From NCBI GenBank assembly GCA_035610835.1, contig CM069449.1, positions 42,738,768 through 42,802,767 of the forward strand: a DNA stretch of 64,000 nt. The letters are read 5' to 3'. A model generated the notes under the pieces. The model ran no database searches, had not been told where the DNA came from, and saw only the letters and a program-made list of their open reading frames with translations. The DNA comes from Ophiura sarsii. Its lineage: Eukaryota; Echinodermata; Ophiuroidea; Amphilepidida; Ophiuridae. This document shows positions 1-11,535 of the stretch, piece after piece (the stretch's first letter is position 1; each line of letters starts with the position of its first letter). Both the position numbers and the translations under genes were made by a program.

Positions 1-143
1 TGTGTACAAACTATCAAACTATATATTATAACAACACATCGCTAACAATGTAACAGTCATCGACTCTGGTTCCCTGGATCCTAAAGTACCAACCACAAAC
101 CATGTCTACTGAAATCGCTCAACCAAAAAACATGCAACCCGAT

Positions 144-210
144 AACCGCAAAACCCGAGAACCGCGAAACCGAGAACCGCGAAACCCGAGAACCGCGAAA
201 CCCGAGAACC
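144..210. repeat. 16-bp minisatellite
   Basis: Four tandem units of 15-16 bp of the form AACCGCGAAACCCGAG, followed by a partial AACC. The first unit differs by CA for CG and the second lacks one C. An open frame runs through it, but its composition is only that of the repeat and it is not called as a gene. Confidence 0.85.
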
Positions 211-214
211 ACTC

Positions 215-690
215 TAGTTTGGTATTGTCTTCGGTTTTTGTACAAATAACATTTATAAACTTGGATAGCGATGGTAAATGTGCATTTTCTGTTGTTTTTA
301 AAGCAATTGTTCTACTAATTTATAAAAGAAGATATAACTTTACATTGTAAAAGGTTCGAGTCGAGCAATCAAACCAAAACGGGGCGATTAGTATATATGA
401 ATGAAAGAGCCACAGAGTTTATCTAAATGATGACTAAATGTATTCACCAAATCGCGTGAATCCAGTTTCAAAAATACAAAATCTTCAGTTTGTTATGGGG
501 ACAGGCCCCCCTTACATACACCCTGGAGCTATTTCACCCAACCCTTTTCAATTGTGTATGCTTATTGTGTAGGGGTGTGTGTGTAAAAATAAAAAGGGCC
601 CCGGGGTATAACTTTTTCTACATTCCAGAGGAGAGAGGTGGTGTCAAAACCTTTTAGTAGGGAAGGTGGGTCATGTTTTGATGCTTCCTT
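215..690. other. No recognised feature
   Basis: AT-rich sequence with a short purine/pyrimidine skew near 490-640. No convincing frame, RNA gene or inverted repeat was seen. Confidence 0.5.
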
Positions 691-711
691 CCAGTCAAAC
701 ACGTAGCGGGT

Positions 712-962
712 AATCTTGGACAAAATAGCTTTTGACGAATAACAATTGGCCTAAATAATGATGAACAAAGTATCTTTGGGCGAAAACAAATTGGCCTAAA
801 TAATTTTGGCCTAAATATCTTTGGACGAAAACAAATTTGCCTAAATATATTTGGCATAAGAATCTTGGTACAAACAAAATTCGCCAAAACAATTTTGGAC
901 TAAAATACGAATGGACGAATATTTCATTGGACCTTTGGACCAAACCATTTTGGACAAAGTGT
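712..962. repeat. Degenerate TTGGACRAA / TTGGCCTAAAT minisatellite
   Basis: About a dozen loosely spaced copies of TTGGACGAA, TTGGCCTAAATA and AACAAATTTG follow one another with variable spacing. Open frames on both strands here translate into repeating peptides and are products of the repeat. This is an old, diverged minisatellite. Confidence 0.7.
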
Positions 963-1074
963 TATTTCTGGTTGTATGAGTTATGTACAAAGTCAAAATT
1001 GATAAGGACTGATATTTCTTGAACATTTGAATACAATGATAAGCATTTGATTAGTCCACCTTTCATTTAGTTTT

Positions 1075-1684
1075 ACCTAGTTTAGTAAATTCATCATGCC
1101 ACTAATAGGTATCCTAATATCAGCAGATAGTATTGTTCTGGCTAAACGATTATAGAGAATTTGCAGCTTAGTTTGGTATGTCAGAGAACAGTTTGACCAT
1201 ACATTCGGGTAGCATAATCAGAATGAGGAATTACAAAAGCGTTAGATACGTGGAAGATAATATTTAACACGTCTAAATACAATTTTCTTTGAAATATTAT
1301 TTGATAAGTAATCAACAACATGTGATGACCATGCCATAGTCTTATCAAATTTTACACCAATATACTTGAAATCATCTACCATTTCAATCATAGAATTCTT
1401 ATAATAACTGAGAGAGTTACATAGCTAAACTAAATCTATTTAACATATGAGTGGTACCAAAATCATTACTTTAGTTTTGCTTCATGGTTGACAGTGTCAA
1501 CTGCTTTCTTTAAGTCAAGAAAAATAGCAACTGTAGCATAACCATTATCCAAATTGTTTAGAATAAAATCTTGAAAGTAAAGAAGAGTTGTGGTTGTTGA
1601 ATGATATGCACGAAAATCAGACTGAGCACTAGAGAGAATATCTGTACTTATCATGAATATCTCTTTCAATAATCTTAGATACAA
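1075..1684 (-). pseudogene. LINE reverse transcriptase remnant, CR1/jockey-like, internally deleted
   Basis: Reading leftward from about 1684, the translation shows a reverse transcriptase stretch: SDFRAYHSTTTTL, then ATVAIFLDLKKAVDTVNHE. The last part corresponds to the palm motif usually written FLDLKKAFDTVNH. After a break near 1466 the frame shifts and the sequence resumes in the thumb region, with a VDDFKYIGVKFDKTMAW-like block around 1340-1390. The catalytic YxDD block between them is missing, so this copy carries an internal deletion and cannot encode a working enzyme. The family call (CR1/jockey superclade) rests on these motifs only. Confidence 0.7.
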
Positions 1685-1700
1685 TTGGTAATACTGAAAT

Positions 1701-2097
1701 TAGTCACTCAAGGAAGGAGGTGGCTTCAAAGTTATATCATTATTAAGTTCTTTTTACCGAATCATAATTTTAAACCAATATTTCCAAATATCAACATATT
1801 TCAAATGGCGCAATTCGTATGTCAGGCCCGTCAGATGGGGAGGGGGGGGGGGGGGAACGGTGGCGATCGCCCCCCCCCCCCCCCCCCTTGAAAATCTTCC
1901 CCGGAAAAATTGACCAAAAACAGAGAAAATCCCCCCTCCCCAAAAAAAATCCCCCTCAAAAATATCTCCAAAAACTACTTCCGGTATTTCTGTGCGTCGA
2001 CCAACAAGAAAGGTAAACTATGACACCATAATGGAACAGAAAAATTAGAAAATCAGCGTGTCTCCGACGGAAAAAAAACCTAGCTCTATCACTTCCG
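1701..2097. repeat. 0.4-kb repeat, copy A, with poly-G/poly-C hairpin
   Basis: It begins TAGTCACTCAAGGAAGG and matches 2867-3256 almost base for base outside the homopolymers. Near 1838-1886 a G-rich run is followed by ACGGTGGCGATCGCC and a long C run, so G and C tracts face each other around the palindrome GGCGATCGCC. Proline- and glycine-rich frames across it are homopolymer artefacts. Confidence 0.85.
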
Positions 2098-2588
2098 AAA
2101 AAACAGAACTTAATAATGATAGATTGCAAATATAGGAAAGAGATTCTGAAATATATGGTTCAGCTAATTTAAGTAACCTAACACTAATCTAATCCAGTTG
2201 ATTTATCATTACTCAAGTGTCGAATTTGAATGATTACAAATTCTGGCGATATTTCATAAAATGTGAATCTGCTTCAAGTATGTACATTATAGTACTGTCA
2301 TCATAACCTGAACATGAATTTTTACATGGACAATTTTGCTGTACATTATTATTACATTTCTCACAAAGTTTAGACCTGTAGAAGTGAAATAGTTGTTGAA
2401 CCCCTGTTGAACACATTAGCTAGATATTCCATCATGTGTATTAACAATTAAGGGGAAAACTTATTTTCAACCTGACCATCCATGTACGGGATGGGACTTC
2501 TCGCATATTGCTGTGTATGAGCCAATGGACTGAGTTAGAGGAGGTTACCAAATTAATACATGTGATAATTATGATTTAATATGTAGCA
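2098..2588. other. No recognised feature between repeat copies
   Basis: AT-rich sequence. A short open frame on the minus strand (2234-2416) has cysteines but no recognisable domain and no supporting context. Confidence 0.45.
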
Positions 2589-2900
2589 TTCTAAAATGAT
2601 AATATTGACCGCAAATCCGAACCATTAATGTCCCAAGTTAGCAACACGCACCATTTACCGATCGTTACAACCACAACCTACGGTATATGAAAGTCCCTGA
2701 GCACACCACAACATAGCAATGCATATGATCAAATGCAATAATGCACTAAGCATCTTAAGATGACTGTACTGCATGTTGATTTAGTAATTTACTGTTGCGT
2801 ATCTATCAATCATAAACATGATCTAATCTGATCTTCATAAATGCCATACTATCTGTGAATTTTCCATAGTCACTCAAGGAAGGAGGTGGCTTCAAAGTTA
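2589..2900 (+). repeat. Fragment of the 27.9-kb terminal-inverted-repeat family
   Basis: This stretch matches 29215-29515 in the same orientation and 9360-9780 in inverse orientation. Shared blocks include AATGTCCCAAGT, CATCTTAAGATGACTGTACT and GTGAATTTTC followed by AGTCACTCAAGG. The last block also begins the 0.4-kb repeat, so the two repeats abut or share an end. Confidence 0.75.
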
Positions 2901-3256
2901 TATCATTATTAAGTTCTTTTTACCGAATCATAATTTTAAACCAATATTTCCAAATATCAACATATTTCAAATGGCGCAATTCGTATGTCAGGCACGTGGG
3001 GGGGGGGGGGGGGGGGGGGGGGGGGGTGGGGCGACGGTGGCGATCGCCCCCCCCCCCCCCCCCCTTTGAAAATCTTCCCCGGAAAATTTGACCAAAAACA
3101 GAGAAAATCCCCCCTCCCCAAAAATATCTCAAAAACTACTTCCGGTATTTCTGTGCGTCGACCAACAAGAAAGGTAAACTATGACACCATAATGGAACAG
3201 AAAAAATAGAAAATCAGCGTATGTCCGACGGAAAAAAACTAGCTCTATCACTTCCG
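2867..3256. repeat. 0.4-kb repeat, copy B, with poly-G/poly-C hairpin
   Basis: Direct duplicate of the sequence at 1701-2097. Its G run (from about 2998) is about 26 G long and its C run about 18 C long, both different from copy A. The flanking unique sequence is nearly identical, which shows homopolymer instability since duplication. Confidence 0.85.
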
Positions 3257-3494
3257 GTGATTTTTTTTTTGAAAACGCCCAACACGCCCCCCCCCCCCCC
3301 CTCTTGAAAAAGGGTCTTACGGGCCTGTATGTACAGGTAACGGTAATACAGATGGAACACATGTGTAATATTTTGGTATTATAATGACAATGAGAATATT
3401 TTAAAACTTGATACAAACTCAAATGAAAACTCATGAGTAAGTCATGTACATACTGTATAGCATATAGGCCCTAACTGCTATCTACAGTAGATAA

Positions 3495-3618
3495 CGACAA
3501 GACAAGACAAGACAAGACAAGACAAGACAAGATAAGACAAGACAAGACAAGACAAGACAAGACAAGACAAGACAAGATAAGACAAGACAAGACAAGACTA
3601 GACGTAGACTAGACAGAC
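3495..3618. repeat. (GACAA)n microsatellite
   Basis: About twenty GACAA units with occasional GATAA and GACTA variants. The minus-strand open frame across it is a repeat artefact. Confidence 0.95.
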
Positions 3619-3619
3619 C

Positions 3620-4540
3620 TGTGAGAGAGAGATATTTACAACCGTATGCAAACAACATGAAAATATGCAATCGTTCACGAACATTTACATGCTGCAACTC
3701 CTTGCAGCCGGTTGACTAGTCAACACCGTGCACAACGTTCCATCCAGTCGGCCTTTTTTTGTACAAACAAATCAATTAATTTGTACGAACACAATTGCTG
3801 CCAGTTGCTCTGCTAGTTCCTTTTTTTCCTACGCCAGAGGAATAATATCTGCTTATGAGTTCTATGAAATATGAAATATTATTGAATTCATTTTTGGTTA
3901 ATATTATCTTTTATATTCCAAGATAAATAATGTACATCTAATCTTAATGATTCGATGCAAAAAGTTTGTTATTATGTAAACCGGTATAAATGGGAAAGAC
4001 CTTGATTTGTGAGAGTGGAATGAAAAAGCCAGAGACTGCTGCTTTATTAATATTATTACAATAATAGAAGAGAAGGATGAGTCAAGATGGTTTGTCGTTC
4101 ATAAAATATTCAGTGATGAGGCTACAATATAGGAATACTTTCTATCAACGTGTTTCTGAATGTCGCCATAGGCTACATGATTCATTCGTAAAATGACAAA
4201 TTTCAGAATCAAGGAATATATTTTAAAGTTTTCCAGAGTGGAAAAACATGATTGCAATCCATGGTGTGTAAGAAAATTGGAGCTCTGTCAATGTAATGTG
4301 TAGTTGCCGGTTTGTGATCGGGGAGCACAGAGCAGCATCTCATCTCACAACAAATCTGTTCAACTGGTTTCCTAAATCTCTCTCTCTCTCTCTTTACTCA
4401 CGGCAACACTTTGTAAATCAATCCAATAATATTGATTAGCACTGCAATAAAACGTTTAGATTCTGAAGGTTTCCAGAATGTATAAGCTTGGTGTAAAAGG
4501 GAAGAGCTTATCGTCAAAATAAGTTATCTGGGACACGCTG
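3620..4540. other. No recognised feature
   Basis: AT-rich sequence with one short CT dinucleotide run near 4377-4393. No gene, tRNA or inverted repeat was recognised. Confidence 0.45.
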
Positions 4541-4544
4541 TAAA

Positions 4545-4738
4545 CATTCATTCATTCATTCATTCATTCATTCATTCATTCATTCATTCTATAAAAGGTT
4601 TATTAAAAACTGTTCTTGCAGCAAATACAAAGTAGCTGAATTACAACAATTAATTACATGAACCCAATCTTCACACTCACCGAATACCACTAAAACAACC
4701 AACACTCAAAAAAACATCCACACACACACATCCCATCC

Positions 4739-4771
<33 letters not shown>

Positions 4772-7395
4772 ACCATTCAGACTCGGCTCATTCATTCATT
4801 CATGACTGGTTAATTAACATTGATATAACAATACATACAATAAAAAATACATTATAGTTATAATATAAAAGACCATTAGATTATGAAATAATGCACATAG
4901 AATTTAAAACATCAACAATTGAAAACCCCGAGCCCGCACACATCAAACAGTCATGCATACTCCAACTTCAAAACTCACTTAACGAAACACAACCTCACAA
5001 AAATTCAAAACATTTACCAACTTTTAACTCAAAGACACACACCGCAACCCCCCCCCCCCCCCCCCCCCCCACGGAAAAATTGCACAATAAGACACATAAG
5101 ATGCATTTAAGTCACATGAGATTTGAAAGTGGAATTTCATTGTGGTCATTAAACAATTTGGTCATGTACAGCAGTGGACGGTTCTGGAAGCGAACAGTCC
5201 TACATTTTGGCAGGGCAAGTTTGTCCGAGTTTCGTAACTCTCTACCATGTATGGTGCCTCTCCTGGGTGGCACCCAACTGTTGAAATGCTCGGACTCAAT
5301 AAGAGAGTTGAAGAAATTCAGACAAAGCTGCTTACGTCTATCATGTAAAGCTTGAAGATGGCAAAGCTCAAGGGATTCATGATAAGTTGTGTAGTGTTTG
5401 CCAACGATGATCCTGCATGCCCTCTTCTGGATCCGTTCAAGAGCGAGATCTTCATGAACAGTAAGCCCAGGATGCTACACAGGGGCAGCGTATTCAGCCA
5501 TTGGGCGAACAAATCCTGAATATATGGTTACAAGATCATCAGTTGGCAAGTTGAAATGTTTGAGAAGCTTCAGTAGATACAGTCTGGAGTTAGCTTTTTT
5601 GAGCACCTCACAGATATGGTTACTCCATTTTAGGTCTGAACTGACATGGACACCCAGTATTTTTGCTGTCGACACCTCTTGAAGTGGCACTTGATCAATT
5701 GTAGGAATTTGATCCTCATCTTGTTTCTTAAGAAAGGAAACTTTCATGTAAGCACATTTAGAAGGGTTCAACTTCATATGATTGTTCTTGGCCCAATCAC
5801 TGAATTTGTCAAGATGATCTTGTATGACCGGAGGTTTATCACGTGATCTCGTCTCAATCAAGGTAAGATTATTGACATATTTCAATGCCGTAAGAGCATT
5901 ATCGGTAGCCGTGTCATTGACCAAAGTGACAAATCCAAGTGGACCTATCCGTGTTCCTTGTGGAACACCACCTTTGAGTTTCAACCACTTGCTATTATGT
6001 CCCTTATACCTGACACATTGTTCACGTCCATCAAGGAAGTTTGCAATCCATGCAATAACAGATGGACGCACACCAAGAGTGATGAATTTGTTAATTAAGA
6101 GATTGTGATCGACTAAGTCAAATGCTTTGCTGAAATCAGTGATAACAACAGAGCTAAAGTGACCAGGTTTATCAGAATTATTCAGCAAAGCATCCATCAG
6201 TTTCACAAGGTAGTGGGTAGTGGAAACACCCTTCCTATTCCCATATTGATTGGGGTTGATGTTACTTTCCTAATCTTTTAATAACCACTTGGCCATAAAC
6301 CCTCAGCTACCTTGGCGAAGTGGTCAGTCAGGGAAATAGGTCTTAATTTTTCCCACTTTGCAGGCTTGGTTTTTGGAATTGGGACAACCACAGCCCTTTT
6401 CCACTGAGTTGGCACAGACCCTTCCTTGTAAGACTGATTTAGGATATATGTAAGTGGTTTGCTTAATTCATAAGAGAACTCCTTTATCAACCTGGCAGAA
6501 ATACCATCAGGTCCCCATGCTTTCCCCACCTTAACTTTATTTAACATCTGAAAAACCTCAAACTCTTCGACAATAGGGCTTGGTTTGGAGTCAGGCAGAT
6601 ATGCAGGAAGCTTGGTAATATCAAGTGGTTCGAGATCTTTGGACACTGAAGCAAAGATGTCATTAATACTATTAGCAATACCCTTAATGTCATTTACATC
6701 AATACCCGGTGGAGGTTGAATACTTGTGTCAGTGTTACCTAGGTTTGCCATGAGTTTGATTTGTTTGTACCATTCACCCGGATTCGCCTTTTTGTGTCGT
6801 TGAACTCTGGATTTGTAATGCTCTTTCTTGGCTTTTGGAATCTCGCGACGAACTTTGTTACGCAAGCGTTTCCACCTGGGTAACGTCCTTCTCGATGAAA
6901 CACTTGTTGCCTATCACTGATTAGACTCTTAACGTAGTTAGTCATCCAAGGTTTGTCAGATGAATGGACCCTGATTGTTTTCTTTGGGAAGTGCAGATCT
7001 ATATATACCACATTGTAATTTTTCATAGAACACATTACATTTGCCAGCTGCTGTTTGCTGGTCATACACATCTGCCCAATCACAACCAGTTATCCACTGA
7101 CCAAATTCCTGGATATTTGAGTCTTTCATTGGTCGAACAGTACGCGACAGTGTTCTGTTGACTTTTGTAGGAAAGCTGGTCAGGGGACGCCATAAGACAC
7201 ACGAATGATCACTCTTCCCGATTTGTGAGAAAATGTCGGGCTCGCTATAATAGTGAGCTATGTTAGTGATTATTTTGTCGAGGATTGCATCCTTCCGCGT
7301 TGGTTTTTTGACAACCTGAGAAAGACTATTACCAGAGCTAATCTGAGAGGTTGAGTCATGTCACCAAATATAAACCTCGCATGGTTATTGAAGAG
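4545..7395 (-). mobile_element. 5'-truncated CR1/L2-like LINE with (GAAT)n 3' tail
   Basis: On the minus strand, from high to low coordinates, this holds the end of an apurinic-type endonuclease (KPTRKDAILDKIITN near 7290, then GKSDHSCVLW near 7220), a basic linker (6278-6900), a reverse transcriptase (5475-6560) and a thumb/C-terminal region (about 4990-5470). The 3' untranslated end includes AATAAA just before a run of GAAT units (4545-4589 in the + strand as CATT). A poly-C/G run at 4741-4771 and another at 5048-5070 have expanded inside it. The 5' end is lost within the endonuclease, as is usual for target-primed insertion. It is clearly dead: see the reverse transcriptase entry. Confidence 0.88.
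5475..6865 (-). pseudogene. LINE reverse transcriptase, frame-broken, YVNN active site
   Basis: The upper part (6865 to about 6285) reads the linker and the RT start, including VGKAWGPDGISARLIKEF and WKRAVVVPIPKT, then PISLTDHFAKV. A stop at about 6278 and a short gap break the frame. It resumes at 6206 with VVITDFSKAFDLVDHNLLI and GVPQGTRIGPLGF. The catalytic YxDD position reads YVNN, so both aspartates are lost and no activity is expected. The thumb motif STAKILGVHVSSDLKW follows. The motif order is that of CR1/L2-type LINEs; the exact clade is not determined. Confidence 0.85.
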
Positions 7396-7469
7396 ATGCA
7401 CAGCCGACTATAAGGGAAATAAAAATTCCTTTTAAAAGGAATGGGCGCTCAAATGAACATGCTTCATTT

Positions 7470-7542
7470 GATTAATTACAAATATATTAAATAGTTACAT
7501 CTAGATACAGGATTTTTGATTAATTACAAATATATTAAATAG
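7470..7542. repeat. 25-bp direct repeat pair
   Basis: GATTAATTACAAATATATTA plus five further bases occurs at 7470-7494 and again at 7518-7542, separated by 23 bp. It lies between two LINE fragments. It may be a small local duplication or a repair scar. Confidence 0.7.
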
Positions 7543-7554
7543 ATAAATATAGAT

Positions 7555-8480
7555 TAGGCCAAGAGGACGACTATCAAGACAGAGGAAGATACAAATATTC
7601 TGCAGCAGGACTTAGACCATCTACAGTAATGGGAGAGTGATTGGAAAATGGAATTTCATCCTAAGAAGTGTCAAGCAATCCATTGCACCAATAAAAGCAA
7701 TTCATTCAGCAACGTTACACAATCCATAACCACACTCTGGAAGAAGTTGACTCGGCCAAATATCTTGGCGTTAATATCCACAAAACCCTTAGTTGGAACA
7801 ATCACATCAATTCTATTACAAACAAAGCAAATTCCACCAGGGCTTTCCTGCAACGCAACATGTACCAATGTCCCAGGAAAACAAAGGAGCTGTGCTACAA
7901 GTCCTTAGTGCGCCCTATTGTAGAGTACTCCAGCATCATATGGGACCCTCTCACAGCTACTTATATTCATAAGTTGGAGATGGTACAGCGGCGTTATGCA
8001 CGCTTTATGTGTGGATACTATAGAACCACCAGTAGTGTTAGAGACATGATCAACCAACTTCAGTGGCCAACTCTTCAAGAGCGGCGTGCACAGGCCAAGG
8101 CTACCATGATGTACAGAATAGTAAATAACATTGTTGATGTACCACAAACACTCCTGACACCAACCGTTGCTTTGAGGGGACATTTTTCCAGATACCATAT
8201 ACCCTTCGACAGAATAGGTGTTTACAGACAGTCGTTCTTTCCGGATAGCATCAGGATTTGGAATGAACTGCCCCAAGCTCTGATCAACTGCACATCTCTT
8301 GAAAGCTTCAAGCAGGGTGTGCAATCCGTCCAGCTCCGCTAAGCCAGCCGAGTTGTTTTTTTAGCCGCACCTTATGTTTGCTGTTTACCTGCACTGTATA
8401 TATCACACCCTTGCATGCATGCAATCAACGCAGTACGCAATACACCAGATGGTGGACTGTACTTTACCGGAAGAGAGAGA
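7555..8480 (+). pseudogene. 3' part of a CR1/jockey-like LINE ORF2
   Basis: The translation begins in the RT palm end (TEEDTNILQQDL, EFHPKKCQAIH). A frameshift near 7725 separates it from KYLGVNIHKTLSWNNHI, the thumb motif. From 7860 an open stretch of 160 codons covers the C-terminal region (ELCYKSLVRPIVEYSSIIWDP, then FFPDSIRIWNELPQAL) and stops at 8342. The 3' untranslated part ends in a short GA run and GATCGATC near 8464-8490. Because it is 5' truncated and frame-shifted, it is a dead copy. It is a different family from the neighbouring minus-strand LINE. Confidence 0.85.
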
Positions 8481-9170
8481 GAGATCGATCATAAGACCTC
8501 TAGTTAACGTAGTAACGTGATAAGTTTTTAAGAGTACTACCAGGAGTTATTGGTATGTAATTAAAGTATACCCTTTGTAGTTTCCATAGCGAATTCTGCA
8601 ATATTAAGCATATATCGAAAATGCACTTTTTGTCCAATTTATAGTCAATTTGACGGATTATTCTTTAAAAATGTATTTTCCCCAATTTTACAATAAAACC
8701 CCAACGGAAATGGTTGGGATTTATTGGTTTCCTGGATATTGAAGTGAACAAACAGCTGTATTGAAATAATTCTAATTTCAAATATTATTTGACACATATA
8801 ATACCTATTTTGCATAATTTATGCACGATAAAGCGGGTTTTCACATTTTGCATCACTTGCCGTTTTCATTGACAGAGAATGCAACCGAGCGTGACTATCT
8901 CCATCCTTATAATAAGGAGCGTGATATTCAGCCTCGTTTATAGTTTGTAAACGCCGATAGCACTCGTACACTACAACTTCACATTTCAATGTTACGTAAA
9001 TGTTAGTAAGAGACCATCAGTAAACATGGTAGCCTACATCTATAATATCTAGAAATACCAAATTGTGTAAGTTTTCGCAAACTGATGACAATATCGCCGA
9101 TGCGCAACTAAAAGTATGTGAAGTTTACGCAAATTGTGTGGAATTAACATTCGTATATACTATATACATG
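8480..9170. other. No recognised feature
   Basis: AT-rich sequence with no supported frame or repeat end. The element starting at 9171 sets its right edge. Confidence 0.4.
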
Positions 9171-10160
9171 TAGGGGAATATAGGGCAACTAGTCCTATGG
9201 GGCAAGTGGGCCGAAATGAAGGATTTTGTAATTATATGGGCATACTGCTTTCTTTTGAACAGTACGACTTTTGTTGAAACTTGACATATATCCTTTCCTG
9301 CTACAATCCTAAACATTTGGAACTTTAGGGTAGTTACACATGTGATATTCTCCAGATCTTTGAAGCCACCTCCTTGAGTGACTTATTGAAAATTCACAGA
9401 TAGTATGAGCGATATATGAAGATCTTCTTCTTCTCGTGTCCACGGCACGCAGGATCAGATGGTCCTTGTGCGTGGTGGTGACAGGATTAGTTCAGCTTGT
9501 ACAGATTAGTTCAGCTTGTATATGAAGATGGATTTAGATCATGTTTAATGTACTTTATATGATTGATAGATATGCAACAGTAGATATATACATGCAGTAC
9601 AGCCGTCTTAAGATGCTAGGTGTATATTGCATTTGATGGGTGCTAATTGTAGTGTGTGCTTATAGGGACTTTCCGAAATATGATTAAAACCATAGGTTAT
9701 GGTTGAAATTACCGTAAAATGGCGCATATTACTAACTTGGGACATCGGTGGTTTGGATTTGCGATCAATATTATCATTTAAAGAATGCTTCAACTTAAAT
9801 AAGTATCACGGGTATTCATTTGGTAATTTACCAATAACAAAGTACACCATTTCTTATTTTATGTAAAGACACTCGTCTACTTGTAGGACCCGAACGCTGT
9901 AATATTTGCGAATTCAAAGATACTCGCTGGCTACAGAAATCTGTGTAATGGCTAAAAAAATGCAGTTTTGCTTTTTTTCTGAAATGTATTGGAGTTATTT
10001 ATTATTATGACAAATGGTGGTATGTTTTAAAACATTTTGGCGTAAAATGTATTACGTCACAGGCGTGTTTGAATAATGTTTCATCTCGACAAAGTGCTAA
10101 GTCATTTGTTGGGGCAAGTGGTCCGAAGAGGTATGGGGCAACTGGTCCGCCTGCAAAAAC
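9171..10160 (-). mobile_element. Truncated, inverted copy of the 27.9-kb terminal-inverted-repeat element
   Basis: It starts TAGGGGAATATAGGGCAACT and can be followed as the reverse complement of 28825-29703 through many blocks, including the 'cgaaatgaagg', 'actttagggtagt' and 'ttgttggggcaagtgg' segments. Homology stops at CCTGCAAAAAC near 10160. Beyond that, the 27.9-kb copy continues with unrelated sequence. This copy has an extra 95-bp retroposon at 9424-9518. No coding capacity is seen, so the element is non-autonomous. Confidence 0.8.
9424..9518 (-). mobile_element. Small retroposon insertion with 11-bp target duplication
   Basis: TATATGAAGAT occurs at 9413-9423 and again at 9519-9529. 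The related element at 27.9-29.7 kb has a single copy at this position (around 29450), giving an empty site inside the same window. Read on the minus strand, the insert ends in CGAGAAGAAGAAG, a short GAA-type tail as in SINEs and LINE 3' ends. It contains a near-perfect duplication of ATTAGTTCAGCTTGTA. The source family is not identified. Confidence 0.75.
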
Positions 10161-10217
10161 TTTAAGAAAAAGAAAAAAAATAGGAAAAAGTGTACTTTTG
10201 GTCCCAGATATTGTATA

Positions 10218-10394
10218 CCAGTATCATCCAATACTGGAACAAAATGGTTGCCAGTATCGCGCAATACAGGTACGATTTTACTGTTCTACGGTTTTTATGT
10301 TCCACTATCGGGCAATGCTGGTACACAATGTTATACCTGTGATTTGTTCCAGTATTGAACAATACTGGTAAATACCAATATCGAACATTACTGG
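10218..10394. repeat. Cluster of five related 20-bp imperfect palindromes
   Basis: CCAGTATNNNNCAATACTGG-type units lie at 10218-10237, 10251-10270, 10302-10321, 10349-10368 and 10375-10394. Each has the half-site CCAGTAT (or one-base variants) facing its reverse complement. Several are flanked by GTTCC or GGAAC. No similar cluster is present in the 27.9-kb relative of the adjoining element. Confidence 0.75.
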
Positions 10395-10399
10395 TGTTC

Positions 10400-11137
10400 C
10401 GTACAGTACATTTTCCCCATAAACTTGTATACGTTCAATTACGACCAACTGATTGTGCGTACATAAATAACTGCCCTTGGATTGGATCAAGTATTGTCTA
10501 GAAGTTTATCAGTGTTTTCAAATTTTAAACGTAGACCATTCTTCGAGGAGATGCACCGGTAACCGTTTCGTTGATATTGGCATTATGATAAACACAAGAG
10601 TAATTTAAATCAAACCCGCTAAAGTTGTATACTATTTTGATAACGTTGAATACAATAAACCATGGATAAATATTTAATAATAACTCAATGTTACCATGGT
10701 AACCAGATACAGCGTAGTTTTCACAATTACTTTCCCAGCTCAAACTTCATCTATATTAAGTGATTGTTATTTATACAAAGAATATTTGAAGGTTTTATAC
10801 GTATTTCTTTATTGTTATCATAATATGTATGCTTCATCCTCCAACATTACGAGACTATTCGGGCGAAATACTGTATCTATCTCCTAGCTATAAATCAACG
10901 TTTGCGAGAATATTGTATTGGTCTGCTCGTATAACTATACGGTTTCTTTATTTTCCAATTTCCATCATCATTGTGTAAGACAAACTTTAAATTACCAGAT
11001 ATTTTATATAAATTACGTTAATATCGGTTGAGACATCCTGTACATGCTGTTCATGTTTATCAATATAGTAATACACAGTTACAATTTTGAATGCATAGAA
11101 AAAGTATAACAAATGCTAGACAGCGTATCATTGCATT
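10400..11137. other. No recognised feature
   Basis: AT-rich sequence. Short open frames have no recognisable domain. Confidence 0.4.
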
Positions 11138-11535
11138 ACAGGGTGTCCCTAAAAAAGTGTGCATGTGTTCCACGTCATTGCCCTGATTGAGTATACAGTA
11201 GTTGCCTGTAAACTTTATACAATTAAAGACACATTTAGTTGGCTTTCCGATGCCGTTTATTTGGTTGTGTTTAATTTTCTCAATCTACAGTCAGTAACGA
11301 GTACACAAAATCGGGCATGTGCCATTTTTAGAAAAACATGATTTTTGTGGAATGTGTCATTGTCATCATTCATCATTAAACATTTGAAATTGACATCTAC
11401 ACATACTAAACACAATCAAATCAACGGCATTTGATTGCCAACCAAATTATCTTTTAGATTATATTAATATTATAGGCACATACTGAGTATAATCAATGAG
11501 GGCAATGACATAGGAACACGTGCACCCTTTTTGGG
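11138..11535. mobile_element. Foldback DNA element about 0.4 kb
   Basis: ACAGGGTGTCCC begins the left side. The stretch at 11151-11200 (including CACGTCATTGCCCTGATTGA) is the imperfect reverse complement of 11483-11534 (including GGGCAATGACATAGGAACAC). Inner arms also pair: the segment containing CGTTTATTTGGTTGTGTTTA near 11250-11273 faces TAAACACAATCAAATC near 11407. The whole unit can fold on itself. No transposase is encoded, so it is a non-autonomous foldback/MITE. The ACAGGGTGTCCC start resembles mariner-type ends, but the family is not settled. Confidence 0.65.

Noticed and set aside
102..350. An 82-codon frame at the start.
   Set aside because: Its first half is a 16-bp minisatellite; no domain or context.
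1685..3209. Pro-rich and Gly-rich small proteins near the poly-G/poly-C tracts.
   Set aside because: Homopolymer translation in a duplicated non-coding repeat.
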